Counted from the first letter of the stretch, positions 26,181-35,145 are shown. The stretch is 64,000 bases of DNA from Sabulitectum sp964386635 (GCA_964386635.1 CAYLRO010000003.1:1-64000), one strand, 5' to 3'. Notes: a model not told the origin generated them from the sequence alone. Numbers and translations are program-made.

Positions 26181-26209
26181 TTGACATCTCTCAGAAACCG
26201 GACTATTCT
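26181..26209 (+). promoter_or_regulatory. Promoter of the FG-GAP protein gene
   Basis: A perfect -35 TTGACA (26181-26186), a 17-base spacer and TATTCT (26204-26209), 43 bases before the GTG start. A good consensus fit suggests a well-expressed gene. Confidence 0.6.
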
Positions 26210-26252
26210 TCCGTGTGGTTTCATGAAATTATTATTGAGAAGGGAATGATCA

Positions 26253-27449
26253 GTGAAATTAACTCTGATTCTGGTTGTTATTGCAGTTGGAATGAGCCTG
26301 GCAGCGGCCCCTAACTATGATCCGTACTACCTGCTTCAGGAAGGCTCAACCACTATAGACTGCGGCTACTACGGGTCACCCTGTGTTACCGACTGGAACA
26401 ATGACGGCATGAAAGATCTTGTACTTGGAATCTTTACCGGTGGTAACATCTGGTTCTATGCCAACGAGAACACCAATGAAGACCCTGTATTCAACTCACA
26501 TACTGTCATGCAGGCTGACGGGGTGAACATCACCCTGCCGGCCAGTTGATGCACCGGTGCTACAAATCCGCAGGCTGCGGATTGGAACGGTGACGGCCTG
26601 GACGACATCATTGTTGGCGACAGGAATGGATACGTAACATGGTTCAGAAGAACCGGCTCAGGAGTCAATGACCTGACATCCGAAGGACATCTGTCCGATG
26701 GCAGCGGAATCATTGACGTAGGTACGAACTCTGCTCCGGTTGTGGTTGACTGGAACGAAGATGGGCTGCTTGACCTGCTTATCGGCAACGAGAACAGTGG
26801 TCAGGGCATCAGGCTCTACATCAACTCAGGAACTGCAACAACCCCGGAACTCACCACCTGGAACTACATCTACAGTGCAGGATCCAGTATCAACTGGAGC
26901 AGGTGCTGCCCTCAGGTATACGACATGAACGGTGACGGCAATAAGGATCTTATTCTCGGAGATGATCCCGGCAAGATCTATTATTACGAGAACCAGGACA
27001 GCAACGACTCTCCTGTGTTCAACGGTTATGAGAATGTGCAGTACGGCAATGTGAATATTGATCTGTATTACGGTGCCAGATTCTCCGTAAGTGACTGGAA
27101 TGAAGACGGACTCCCTGACATCATCGCAAGCGATTACAACGGCAATGTGAACATGTTCATAGCCAACAGTGTTGGACTTGCTGAAGAGGCCTCAGGTATT
27201 GTTGAAGGCGGCTTCGGTATTGTGCCTGCAGTTAATCCTGCACAGGGAGCTTTCAGCGTACTCGTGATGAATTCGCAGAGTTCTTCCCAGCTCACTGTTT
27301 ATGATTCAGCAGGCAGAAGCGTTGTTAACACCAGTTCCGCCCAGGAGCTTGTGATAATTGAGGCCGGATCTCTTCCAACAGGTGTTTACACCGTGGTTGC
27401 AAGGAACAATGGCAGAATGTCTTCCTGCAGAATGGTGCTGACAGACTAA
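26253..27449 (+). CDS. FG-GAP/VCBS-repeat exported protein with an in-frame TGA codon (candidate selenoprotein or nonsense mutation)
   Basis: The frame runs from GTG 26253 (GAAGGGA before it) to 27449, broken only by TGA at codon 99 (26547-26549). Reading resumes at once in the same frame with another FG-GAP unit, so this was one 398-residue protein: signal peptide (MKLTLILVVIAVGMSLAAA), about five calcium-binding-type D-W-N-x-D-G units (DWNNDG, DWNGDG, DWNEDG, DMNGDG, DWNEDG) and a C-terminal sorting-type domain (IVPAVNPAQGAFSV...YDSAGRSV...LPTGVYTVVA). TGA is the normal stop elsewhere in the window. A hairpin at 26565-26583 fits the bacterial SECIS layout, and the next codon is Cys. If TGA is not decoded, the product is a useless 98-residue fragment. 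Sequencing error is the main alternative. Confidence 0.7.
26565..26583 (+). promoter_or_regulatory. SECIS-like hairpin after the in-frame TGA
   Basis: AATCCGCA (26565-26572) pairs perfectly with TGCGGATT (26576-26583) around a GGC loop, 15 bases after the TGA. Bacterial selenocysteine insertion elements need a stem just downstream of TGA with a G among the first loop bases and a TGA-to-loop distance of roughly 16-37 bases; here it is 23. The loop region (CAGGCTG) resembles that of E. coli fdhF (CAGGTCTG). This is a match to general rules, not proof. Confidence 0.4.
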
Positions 27450-27464
27450 AACCGACCTGTATCT

Positions 27465-27492
27465 AAGGGCGGCTTTTCAGCCGCCCTTTTTG
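27465..27492. terminator. Bidirectional rho-independent terminator
   Basis: A 10-bp stem (AAGGGCGGCT/AGCCGCCCTT) with a four-base loop, flanked by T5 on the plus strand and an A-rich side that serves the minus strand. It lies between two convergent genes and probably ends both. Confidence 0.85.
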
Positions 27493-28677
27493 TTACTGGT
27501 GTAACAGACTGACCTGCCGTGTTTCTGAAGAATGGCTGGAGAATGGTTCTCCGCAGTCAACAGTGTAAAGCTGCTGGTAACCCAGTTCCGGATCGTCCTC
27601 CCAGGCCAGGATACCCTGTTCAGATATGGAGAATTGCCAGCTCCATCCTGTTTCCTGGAATACTTTGTGTCCAAGAAGGATGCCGTCAAGATCGTAGATG
27701 TCAAAGAGCGGTCTTTCGCTGGTTCCTCTCTGTACCCAGATAGTGCTGTAGGGGCCAATCGCCACTTTCTTAACCATATCTCTGTAGGGTTCCGGGTTGA
27801 ACTCCTGCATTCCCTGGGCCCCCATCTGGTTGAAGAAGCCTTCCATGTAAGCCTTTTCATCAGCTATTTCTTCCTCGGTCTTAGCCACAGGTTCCAAATC
27901 AATGATGATGGTCAGTGCTTCAGAGCCATCAGGATTGAATCCAATTACAGTGTATTCTTCAGATTCACAGAGAGAGAGTAGAATTATTTCACTGCTACCA
28001 CCTACTGTGAGTCCGAGAAGGAAATCATTGATCATGTCCGAGGTGCCGTTTGCTATCAGGTGAGCCATTGTGAACTCTGTTGAGTCGCCCCAGAGAACAG
28101 TGTCGTATTCCGCTGTATCGTAAGTGAATATTGCCAGTCTTCTGTAAAGAATGAAGCTCTGGTCATCACCCTCTGCAAAGTCAGGTTTGTAGGCTGCGAA
28201 GGTAGAGTCAGAGATTGCAATGCACTGAAGGGGAGGATTCTGAGTCCAGTGCTGTATCTCTTCCACATAGTTCAAAGAATCGTCGAACACAACAAAACCC
28301 TGTTTATTCATGTTGTTAACAAGAGTTTTTCCGTTCATCTGGAAAAACTCGAAGGAGGCCACTGAAAGTTCCCCTGGTCCGTCACCCTGCCTGGAAATCT
28401 GACGGATGTACTCACCATCAGGAGTGTATTCTTTCAGGCATGATCTTCCGCTATCAAGGACAAGGATGTTTCCTGTGGGCTCATGGTACTCTGCATCACT
28501 GAGAATTCCGAAGGTGTTTGTGGAATCACCCAGTTCCTCACCGATGGAGCAGAGAATCCTCAGGGTATCTGTCTGGATTGCACCAGTCGCTGGCAGTTCC
28601 GCGACAGGGGTTTCCTGTTCGCAGGCTGCAGTAAGAAGTATTGAAAGGGCAATAAGACTACAGAGAATGGTTTTCAT
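27493..28677 (-). CDS. Lipoprotein, probable six-bladed beta-propeller
   Basis: About 394 residues. The N-terminus is a lipoprotein signal (MKTILCSLIALSILLTAAC, lipobox LTAAC), so the protein is anchored in the envelope. The body has NHL/6-bladed-propeller features: ILVLDSGRSCLKEYTPDGEYIRQISRQGDGPGE is the classic strand set of this family, followed by weaker repeats (GFVVFDDSLNYVEEI, YTVIGFNPDGSEAL, STIWVQRG...DIYDLDGILLGHKVF). Ligand or partner unknown. ATG 28677 has GGGGAG six bases before it; a TTG six bases upstream is less likely. Confidence 0.78.
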   Translation of the reverse strand: MKTILCSLIALSILLTAACEQETPVAELPATGAIQTDTLRILCSIGEELGDSTNTFGILSDAEYHEPTGNILVLDSGRSCLKEYTPDGEYIRQISRQGDGPGELSVASFEFFQMNGKTLVNNMNKQGFVVFDDSLNYVEEIQHWTQNPPLQCIAISDSTFAAYKPDFAEGDDQSFILYRRLAIFTYDTAEYDTVLWGDSTEFTMAHLIANGTSDMINDFLLGLTVGGSSEIILLSLCESEEYTVIGFNPDGSEALTIIIDLEPVAKTEEEIADEKAYMEGFFNQMGAQGMQEFNPEPYRDMVKKVAIGPYSTIWVQRGTSERPLFDIYDLDGILLGHKVFQETGWSWQFSISEQGILAWEDDPELGYQQLYTVDCGEPFSSHSSETRQVSLLHQ

Positions 28678-28707
28678 CAGCAACTCCCCTTAAATAGTGT
28701 ATAAACA

Positions 28708-28737
28708 GTAATATCAGCAGTTTTCACAGAATGTCAA
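28708..28737 (-). promoter_or_regulatory. Putative promoter of the beta-propeller lipoprotein gene
   Basis: Minus-strand TTGACA (28737-28732), an 18-base spacer and TATTAC (28713-28708), about 30 bases before the ATG. Confidence 0.4.
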
Positions 28738-28785
28738 AAACAGAGTGAAATCAGTATATTGCTCTTTAGGCGAAAGGGGTTCCAG

Positions 28786-29757
28786 GTGAAGATTTCAGTG
28801 CTCGGATGCGGCAGATGGGGTGGTTTCCATCTCTGGTATGCTGCAAGACAGGGTTATGATGTTACCGGATGGGAACCTGCTTCCAGCATTCCTTTCCGCA
28901 AGCTTATGGAGAGCAGATCCAATGCATTTCTTGATCTGCCTTCTGAAGTTAAGCTAACCACAGATCTTTCTGAAACTCTCGATGCAGATCAGATTATAAT
29001 TTCCGTTCCTGCCCAGCTGTTCAGACAGCTTGCACGGGAACTGGCCGGGTATGACCTGTCTGGAAAAGACCTGGTTCTCTGCATGAAGGGTATTGAAGTA
29101 ACCACCGGAAGCAGGTTGTCGGAGGTTGCACTGCAGGAGGGCGTAAAGGTTCGTTCACTGAGTGCATGGGTCGGGCCGGGGCATCCCCAGGATTTCACTG
29201 CAGGGGTTCCCGGGTGCATGCTCATTGCGTCTGATGACGAGGCAGCATCAGTTCGAATAACTGAAAGAATGGGCTCTTCTCTTGTAAGAATGTACCGTTC
29301 TTCTGACCTTACAGGCTGTGAGATCGGCGCAGCTGCAAAGAATGTTGTGGGTATAGCAGCGGGAATGCTTGACGGCATGAACATGAGTGGTCTTAAAGGC
29401 GCCCTCATGGCCCGTGCTCCTCAGGAGGTGGCAAGGCTGGTTGATTCCTGCGGCGGTGACTGGAGAAGCGTTTATGGGCTTTCTCATCTGGGAGACTATG
29501 AAGCAACATTGTTTTCCAGATACAGTCGGAACAGAGCATTCGGCGAATCACTGGTAAAAGGTGAAGCAGCAGAGGGTCTGGCAGAAGGGGTTCCAACTTC
29601 CCGGGCTATGCTGCAGCTGGCTGCAGCTACCGGCGTGGAACTTCCCATCACATTAATGGTACGAAACATTATAGATAAGAAAACGGATTTGAAAGCTGCC
29701 ATAGGTCAGCTGTTCCTCCGACCCCAGAAGGAAGAATTCAGTGCTTCCCTTTCGTAG
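28786..29757 (+). CDS. gpsA: Glycerol-3-phosphate dehydrogenase [NAD(P)+]
   Basis: Reduces dihydroxyacetone phosphate to sn-glycerol-3-phosphate for phospholipid synthesis. About 323 residues with the N-terminal Rossmann motif VLGCGRWGGFHLWYAARQG, IIISVPAQLFRQL, LCMKGIE, the catalytic-Lys region CEIGAAAKNVVGIAAGMLDG, and YGLSHLGDYEATLFSRYSRNRAFGE. The loop usually read as SGP(S/T)FA is VGPGHPQDF, and the glycine motif is irregular, so this is a divergent member. GTG 28786 is chosen because AAAGGGG lies just before it. The stop overlaps the next gene by 17 bases, starting a long coupled run to 37246. Confidence 0.85.
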   Translation: MKISVLGCGRWGGFHLWYAARQGYDVTGWEPASSIPFRKLMESRSNAFLDLPSEVKLTTDLSETLDADQIIISVPAQLFRQLARELAGYDLSGKDLVLCMKGIEVTTGSRLSEVALQEGVKVRSLSAWVGPGHPQDFTAGVPGCMLIASDDEAASVRITERMGSSLVRMYRSSDLTGCEIGAAAKNVVGIAAGMLDGMNMSGLKGALMARAPQEVARLVDSCGGDWRSVYGLSHLGDYEATLFSRYSRNRAFGESLVKGEAAEGLAEGVPTSRAMLQLAAATGVELPITLMVRNIIDKKTDLKAAIGQLFLRPQKEEFSASLS

Positions 29758-30877
29758 CTTTATCCTGATCACAGCGTTGTCTGCAGTACTGTTTTCCGCT
29801 GAAGCCAGTGAAGCCGGGTGCAGGTATTTCTGGGTAGTCAGGGATGGGCTCACTTCACCTGAACAGGTGGATGAGCTTCTTGAAAGAGCACAGATCTCCG
29901 GTGCAAACGGTGTGATAGTGCAGGTGGTTGGAAGAGGAGAAGCATATTACCGGTCGGAAGTTATTCCTCAGGCGGAGTTCACAGGTTTTGATGATCCTCT
30001 GGATTATCTGATCATGAGAGCAGGGCCTATGGGACTTGAGGTCCATGCCTGGGTGAATGCATTTCTTGTGTGGTCTGCTCCCTGGGAACCGGAGTCGCCG
30101 GATCATGTATATCACTCTCACCCTGAGTGGTTCACTTCCCATCTGTCAGGCAGAAGCAGCAGATCGTACACACAGGAAGAAGCAGAAGCAGCGGGTCTTG
30201 TGGGTGCAACTCTCTCTCCGGCATATCCTGAAGTCAGGGAGTACATAGCAGAGATAGCAGCTGAAATAGCAGAGAAGTACAATGTTGCAGGTATACATCT
30301 CGACTACATCAGGTATCCCAATTCCTCATTTGGTTTTTCTCCAGGTGAAAAGGAACGGTTTTTTCTGGATACAGGTCTTTATGCAGATAATAATCCTGAA
30401 GAGTGGAGCAGCTGGAAGAGAGAACAGGTAACACAGACTGTTGAAACAGTGAGAGCGGTACTGAGGTGCACTGCTCCGGATGTTCTTCTATCCTGTGCGG
30501 TTATGGCAAACCCGCACTCTGCTGCAGAAGAGTTTTCATGCGACTGGCGATACTGGCTTGAACAGGGTCTTGTTGATCTGGCATTTCCAATGGCCTACAC
30601 TTCTGATCAGGCACGAGCTCTTGAGCTTGCTGAGGTAATAACAGCTGAGAATCCTGAGAAGGTGGTTTACGGAATCGGCGTGTGGAACCAGAGTGTTTCC
30701 AATGCTCTCCGAGGCGCTGAAAGAGCACTTGATCTTGGTGCAGCCGGTGTGTGTGTTTTCAGTCTGAATTCACTTCCTTCCGGAGGTGAGCAGCTTCTGA
30801 GAAGCAGCTGGGGTTCAGGATCAATGCCTGATCACGGCGTTTCTCCGGCAATGTTCAACAGGGTGGTGACAAGATGA
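29741..30877 (+). CDS. Glycoside hydrolase-like protein, GHL10 family (PF02638 type)
   Basis: A 378-residue exported protein (signal MLPFRSFILITALSAVLFSAEASEA). It matches the GHL10 (YngK-like) barrel family: LLERAQISGANGVIVQVVGRGEAYY, DPLDYLIMRAGPMGLEVHAWVNAF, LSPAYPEVREYIAEIAAEIAEKYNVAGIHLDYIRYP (a conserved acidic D-Y-I-R-Y-P segment), WKREQVTQTVETVRAVL, and LVDLAFPMAYT. Members are thought to act on cell-wall or exopolysaccharide glycans; the substrate here is unknown. The GTG start follows AAGGAAG and lies inside the end of gpsA. Its stop overlaps the metallo-hydrolase start by four bases. Confidence 0.85.
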   Translation: MLPFRSFILITALSAVLFSAEASEAGCRYFWVVRDGLTSPEQVDELLERAQISGANGVIVQVVGRGEAYYRSEVIPQAEFTGFDDPLDYLIMRAGPMGLEVHAWVNAFLVWSAPWEPESPDHVYHSHPEWFTSHLSGRSSRSYTQEEAEAAGLVGATLSPAYPEVREYIAEIAAEIAEKYNVAGIHLDYIRYPNSSFGFSPGEKERFFLDTGLYADNNPEEWSSWKREQVTQTVETVRAVLRCTAPDVLLSCAVMANPHSAAEEFSCDWRYWLEQGLVDLAFPMAYTSDQARALELAEVITAENPEKVVYGIGVWNQSVSNALRGAERALDLGAAGVCVFSLNSLPSGGEQLLRSSWGSGSMPDHGVSPAMFNRVVTR

Positions 30878-31635
30878 AACTTGCTGTTCTTGCAAGCGGC
30901 TCTTCAGGGAATGCTCTGGCAGTGGAGTATCAGGGACAGATGCTTTTCTTTGATGCAGGGCTGAGTGGCAAGCAGCACAATCTCAGACTTCAGGACTCCG
31001 GTCTTCCGGCAGCTGCTCCTGCAGGTCTTTTCATCAGTCACGAGCACGGTGATCATTCCAGATGCGCCGGTGTTCTTGCAAGAAAGTGGAAGATACCTGT
31101 ATTCGGCACAGAGGGAACCCTGAACGGTTCAAAACTCCCTGCTCAGAAACTTCACGGGCTTGAGGTATTCAGGAATGGTGACACAGTTCAGGTAGGAGTT
31201 TTCACTGTAAAGCCCTGGCTGATATCCCACGATGCCCGAGATCCCAGCGGATTCACAGTGTCTGCCGGAGGAAGAAAACTGGGTATTGCAACGGACATGG
31301 GGGTTGCAGGACAGCTGGAGTCAAAGATGCTTGCGGGCTGCAACGGACTGGTTCTGGAATTTAATCATGATATAGATATGCTTTGGAATGGTCCTTACCC
31401 CTGGCCGCTGAAACAGAGGATTGCTTCGGGAGAAGGACATCTTTCCAACGAATCTGCCGAAAAGGTTCTTGCAGGTCTGGTTCATGCAGACCTGGGATTT
31501 TGCGTGGCTGCACATCTCAGCCAGGAGAACAACACGGCAGACCTTGCTGTAGAAGCCTGTGAGAGGACTGCAGCAGGAAGATTCAGAGTTTTAGCAGGGA
31601 AGCCCTATCAGGCATTACCCTTTATTGAAGTATAG
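30874..31635 (+). CDS. Metallo-beta-lactamase-fold hydrolase, YycJ/WalJ-like
   Basis: A 253-residue cytoplasmic enzyme with the opening LASGSSGNALAVEY..Q.LFFDAGLS typical of YycJ/VicX proteins, the metal motif HEHGDH, an ISHDARDPSGFTV segment carrying further ligand residues, and ATDMGV and EFNHD. YycJ-like proteins are predicted 5'-3' exonucleases; the exact substrate of this one is not known. It begins in the ATGA at the end of the glycosidase-like gene. The next gene starts nine bases later behind an AGGAGG site. Confidence 0.88.
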   Translation: MKLAVLASGSSGNALAVEYQGQMLFFDAGLSGKQHNLRLQDSGLPAAAPAGLFISHEHGDHSRCAGVLARKWKIPVFGTEGTLNGSKLPAQKLHGLEVFRNGDTVQVGVFTVKPWLISHDARDPSGFTVSAGGRKLGIATDMGVAGQLESKMLAGCNGLVLEFNHDIDMLWNGPYPWPLKQRIASGEGHLSNESAEKVLAGLVHADLGFCVAAHLSQENNTADLAVEACERTAAGRFRVLAGKPYQALPFIEV

Positions 31636-31643
31636 GAGGCATC

Positions 31644-32171
31644 TTGTTTAGAACTGTTATTCTGGCAGCTGCCCTGACCTCTCTAGCAGTGGCAGGTACA
31701 ATTGACTTTGTGGTTGAAGGGGCAGGTATTACACCTATAGGCGGTTGGGGAACTAACCTCAGTAATGGCCTTGCAGGCGGGGTTCAGGCAAACTGGCTGT
31801 TCTCCACCAGATTCAGAGCAGGGCTGGGAATTGAGGGGGCCACCTACGGTGACGGCTTTGACGGTAATGCTTCGTTCTCCCAGCTCAAGCCAATGGGCAT
31901 TTTGTCCCTCTACCTGCGCCCTCATGGAAGAACATTCAATCCGGGACTTGTAGCTGCTTTCGGATACTGCAGAAGCAGACTTTCTTCCGGAGAAGGAATT
32001 GATCCAGCAAGCTGGGATCCATTCTGGAGAGCAGGTCTCAGGTGGAATTTCAGTCTTGGGTCTCCATGGCGGGCCGGACTGGGTTTTGACCTGGAAAGCG
32101 TGGCTGCTTCAGATAAGAGCGGAGATGCTTTCAGATTCACCTTCGGAGTATCCAGGGAGGTTCAGCTGTGA
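31644..32171 (+). CDS. Exported small beta-barrel-like protein
   Basis: No named family recognised. 175 residues starting at a TTG with a strong AGGAGG six bases before it. A signal peptide (MFRTVILAAALTSLAVAG) is followed by Gly/aromatic-rich alternating strands (FVVEGAGITPIGGWGTNL, RAGLGIEGATYGDGF, LSLYLRPHGRTFNPGLVAAFGY, WRAGLGFDLESVA) and an end FGVSREVQL, consistent with a small outer-membrane barrel. Its stop overlaps the GTG start of the following lipoprotein, so the two may work together in the outer membrane. Confidence 0.65.
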   Translation: MFRTVILAAALTSLAVAGTIDFVVEGAGITPIGGWGTNLSNGLAGGVQANWLFSTRFRAGLGIEGATYGDGFDGNASFSQLKPMGILSLYLRPHGRTFNPGLVAAFGYCRSRLSSGEGIDPASWDPFWRAGLRWNFSLGSPWRAGLGFDLESVAASDKSGDAFRFTFGVSREVQL

Positions 32172-32821
32172 AAAAGATCATTCTGATCACGGCTTCAGCA
32201 GTGCTTGCTGTTTTTGCCGCCTGCGACAGTAATCCGCTTTATTTAAGGCTTGCTTCTGATTACTATCCGGTATCACCGGCTGGAGCAACCTGGGAGTATT
32301 CCATCCAGGGTGGTGGAAGCAGGATAGTAACTGTAGTGGACCAGACCATTGTTGGAGAGAGGCCATGCTGGAGGCTGCAGTCCGGAGCGGATTACAGTTA
32401 CTACATCAATGATGAGGGAAAACTTGAAAAATTCGAGGATCACACTGTTCTATTCAACGGGTATGAGATACCTATTTATCAGGGTTGGATCACTTTGCTG
32501 AAGTGGCCCCTTGCTGATGGAATGACAAGAAGGGATTCTATTGGAGCACAGACTGTAAGCCAGGGAGTTACCCTGAGCCACACCTGGATAAGGAACCAGA
32601 CTGTAACAGGGCCTGAAGTATCTCCTGACGGCAGCTGGGCGGAATGTTACAGGATTCATCAGGAAGAGACAACAGTAAACTGGATACAGACTGCAGGTTT
32701 CGATCCGGAAACAACGGTTACCACCCGGAACATCTGGCTGGCTCCTGATGTGGGTACTGTGGCGGTGGAATCCCCTGACAGTGTGCTTACACTGACCTCG
32801 TTCACAGGCGGAGAGGAGTAG
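32168..32821 (+). CDS. Hypothetical lipoprotein
   Basis: 217 residues with a lipoprotein signal (MKKIILITASAVLAVFAAC, lipobox VFAAC). The mature part starts DSNPLYLRLASDYYPVSPAGATWEYSI and is beta-rich, with Trp-rich strands (GWITLLKWPL, TVNWIQTAGF), ending DVGTVAVESPDSVLTLTSF. The opening and closing phrases resemble a lipocalin-like or DUF-type lipoprotein domain, but I cannot name it. Start GTG overlaps the previous stop by four bases; three bases separate it from the transporter gene. Confidence 0.65.
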   Translation: MKKIILITASAVLAVFAACDSNPLYLRLASDYYPVSPAGATWEYSIQGGGSRIVTVVDQTIVGERPCWRLQSGADYSYYINDEGKLEKFEDHTVLFNGYEIPIYQGWITLLKWPLADGMTRRDSIGAQTVSQGVTLSHTWIRNQTVTGPEVSPDGSWAECYRIHQEETTVNWIQTAGFDPETTVTTRNIWLAPDVGTVAVESPDSVLTLTSFTGGEE

Positions 32822-32824
32822 AGT

Positions 32825-34153
32825 TTGACCCTTCCGCTTATTTTCAGTGTTTCGTTTATCCTGGTTTACATCTACATAGCGTTCGGGAGTCGTTTCAGAG
32901 GTACAGTTGTCTGGGTGGTTGCCGCGCTTGCAGTTGCAGTGGCATCGATTTCCGGGCTGCATGTGGAGCTGGGGACACTTTTCCATATGGTGAACTGGAA
33001 TGTTCTTCTGATCTTTTCCGGAATACTTTTCACTGCAGAGGTGCTGATAGATGCCGGGGTGCCGGCTCATCTTGCAGGAAGAATAATATCAATGAGCCGG
33101 AACTACGGATGGGCAGCGATGCTGATCTGCGGGTTATCCAGCGTTATCTCCATTTTTGTGGAGAATGTGGCAACAGTGATGATTGTTGCTCCTATTGCCC
33201 TTGAGGTAAGCAGGCGTCACAAGGCAAATCCCATCGTACTTCTCATTGGAATTGCCATTGCAAGCAATCTGCAGGGTACAGGAACCCTGGTCGGTGATCC
33301 GCCGTCAATGATACTTGCTGCCAGTGAGAATATGAGCTTCAACGACTTCTTCTTCATGAACGGCAAACCGGGAATATTCTGGGCTGTTCAGCTTGGCGCT
33401 GTTGCCAGCTTCTTTGTTCTTTATCACTTTCTGGGCAGGGACAGAGGCAGTGTGCCTAAAGTTCCTGTTCCTCCTGTGGCAAGCTGGATACCTGCGTGGA
33501 TTCTTTCAGGTGTCATCGCCGGTCTGGCTATAATCAGTTTCATAAATCCGGGAGTACATCTTACTGCAGGGCTTCTCTGCATGACCGGTGGACTTGTCTC
33601 TCTTGTCTGGTATGCCTTTTTCAGGCGGAGGTACGGATACAAGTATGATAATTGTGTAGACAGAAAAACCAGAAATGTAATAAAGTCATTCGATCTGGAC
33701 ACTCTTTTTCTTCTTGCAGGGATATTCTTCATGGTTGCCGCTCTTGACCATTACGGGGTAATGGCCCAGGCAGGCAGTTTTCTTGCAGGTATTGCAGGTG
33801 GAGAACCCCTTGCGGCTTACCTGATAATTGTAACAGGAGCACTTATTTTCAGCGCATTCGTGGACAATGTTCCATTCGTTACAGCCATGATTCCTGTGAC
33901 TCATGCACTTGCACAGTCCATGGGACATGGACCCGGTGAGCATCTGTATCTCACATTCGGCCTGCTGATAGGAAGCTGTCTCGGGGGCAATATTTCTCCA
34001 GTTGGAGCTGCTGCCAACATCATTTCAGTTTCCATACTCAGGAAGAACGGTTACAATGTTTCCTTCTGGCAGTTTGTGAAGATAGGTCTTCCATTTACAC
34101 TGGTGGCCACAGTTGCAGGAGCTGCGTTCATCTGGTTTGTGTGGCATCCATGA
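32825..34153 (+). CDS. ArsB/NhaD/SLC13-type ion transporter
   Basis: A 442-residue inner-membrane protein with about 11-12 hydrophobic helices. The ion-transporter superfamily pattern is clear: FSGILFTAEVLIDAGVPAHLAGRI, SSVISIFVENVATVMIVAPIALEV, IASNLQGTGTLVGDPPSMILA, and in the second half ALIFSAFVDNVPFVTAMIPV and GLLIGSCLGGNISPVGAAANIIS. These two inverted halves with GTLVGDPP and GGNISPVG motifs match NhaD, ArsB and the SLC13-like families. Substrate (Na+/H+, arsenite, dicarboxylate) cannot be decided. TTG start preceded by GAGGAG; the stop overlaps aroB by four bases. Confidence 0.83.
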   Translation: MTLPLIFSVSFILVYIYIAFGSRFRGTVVWVVAALAVAVASISGLHVELGTLFHMVNWNVLLIFSGILFTAEVLIDAGVPAHLAGRIISMSRNYGWAAMLICGLSSVISIFVENVATVMIVAPIALEVSRRHKANPIVLLIGIAIASNLQGTGTLVGDPPSMILAASENMSFNDFFFMNGKPGIFWAVQLGAVASFFVLYHFLGRDRGSVPKVPVPPVASWIPAWILSGVIAGLAIISFINPGVHLTAGLLCMTGGLVSLVWYAFFRRRYGYKYDNCVDRKTRNVIKSFDLDTLFLLAGIFFMVAALDHYGVMAQAGSFLAGIAGGEPLAAYLIIVTGALIFSAFVDNVPFVTAMIPVTHALAQSMGHGPGEHLYLTFGLLIGSCLGGNISPVGAAANIISVSILRKNGYNVSFWQFVKIGLPFTLVATVAGAAFIWFVWHP

Positions 34154-35145
34154 GAGAACTTGTTTTTAAATTTGGAAAACGGGAAATCGGATCACGTATC
34201 AGCTTCATGGACAGAGTTGAAGAAATAGAACCTGCAGCAGATATGGTTATAACAGATTCAAGAGTGGATGACCTGTTCCGATCGAAGCTTTCCCTGCGGG
34301 GAAAAGTACTGAGAATACCCGGCGGTGAGATCAGCAAAACACCGGAGACTCTGAACTCTATCTGGCGTGAGATGGCTGCTGCAGGGCTGAGGCGAGATTC
34401 CGTTGTCTGTGTGATCGGAGGAGGGACCGTGTGCGATATCGGTGCCTTTGCAGTTTCAACATGGAAAAGGGGAATGAAGCTGATACTTGTGCCGACTACA
34501 CTTCTCTGTATGGTGGATGCCTGTCTTGGCGGCAAGACAGCAGTGAATATTGACAGTGAGAAGAATCAGGCCGGCACATTTCATCCTGCGGAAGAGATAC
34601 TGGTATGCAGCGGATTCCTTGAGACCCTTCCTGCCGGCGAAATGCTGAATGGTATATCAGAAGCGTTGAAAACCGCTGTGATAGGTAACAGAGTGATAGT
34701 CGATCTTCTGAAAGAAAAAAATTACAAAAAAGTTGTTGAAGAGTGTCTGAAGATAAAGGGCGGGATTGTTACCCGTGATCTCGAAGAGTCCGGCGAGAGA
34801 AGGCTTTTGAATCTCGGGCACACCATGGGACACTGCATAGAAGCTGCCAGTGAATTCAGAATACCACACGGGCAGGCAGTGGCAATGGGTATCCCGATTG
34901 CTGCCCGGATGGGCGGAAACGATCTGTTCGCAGAGGAGTTTGTTTCAACAGCAGAAGAACTCGGGCTGGATACCGGTATACCGGGAGATGTTTTCATAGA
35001 AGATATCCTTTCTCACCTGGGTTCAGACAAGAAAACTTCTGCATCCGGCAGAACATGGATAATTCCAGGCGGCTGGGAGAATTGCAGCCAGGTTTTCATG
35101 ACGAGAGATACAGAAGAAGAACTTCTCAGGCGGTTATGGCTATAG
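34150..35145 (+). CDS. aroB: 3-Dehydroquinate synthase
   Basis: Second step of the shikimate pathway: DAHP to 3-dehydroquinate, with NAD and a divalent metal. About 331 residues with PGGEISKTPETLNSIW, VCVIGGGTVCDIGAFAVSTWKRGMKLILVPTTLLCMVDACLGGKTAVN, ISEALKTAVI, and the metal-binding LLNLGHTMGHCIE. The ATG at 34150 forms ATGA with the stop of the transporter gene. A longer in-frame GTG at 34141 is not needed. No other aromatic-pathway gene is nearby. The end overlaps tatC by ten bases. Confidence 0.93.
   Translation: MRELVFKFGKREIGSRISFMDRVEEIEPAADMVITDSRVDDLFRSKLSLRGKVLRIPGGEISKTPETLNSIWREMAAAGLRRDSVVCVIGGGTVCDIGAFAVSTWKRGMKLILVPTTLLCMVDACLGGKTAVNIDSEKNQAGTFHPAEEILVCSGFLETLPAGEMLNGISEALKTAVIGNRVIVDLLKEKNYKKVVEECLKIKGGIVTRDLEESGERRLLNLGHTMGHCIEAASEFRIPHGQAVAMGIPIAARMGGNDLFAEEFVSTAEELGLDTGIPGDVFIEDILSHLGSDKKTSASGRTWIIPGGWENCSQVFMTRDTEEELLRRLWL

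Noticed and set aside
26547..26549. Genome-wide reassignment of TGA to an amino acid
   Set aside because: Many genes in the window end properly at TGA, including overlapping ATGA and TTGA junctions.
26742..27449. Separate gene starting at GTG 26742, downstream of the TGA
   Set aside because: It has no ribosome-binding site or signal peptide, and the reading frame continues unbroken from the TGA, so it is the second part of the same gene.
35055..35135. Longer TatC reading frame from 35055
   Set aside because: The extra residues are polar, unlike TatC, and lie inside aroB; the ribosome-binding site fits 35136.
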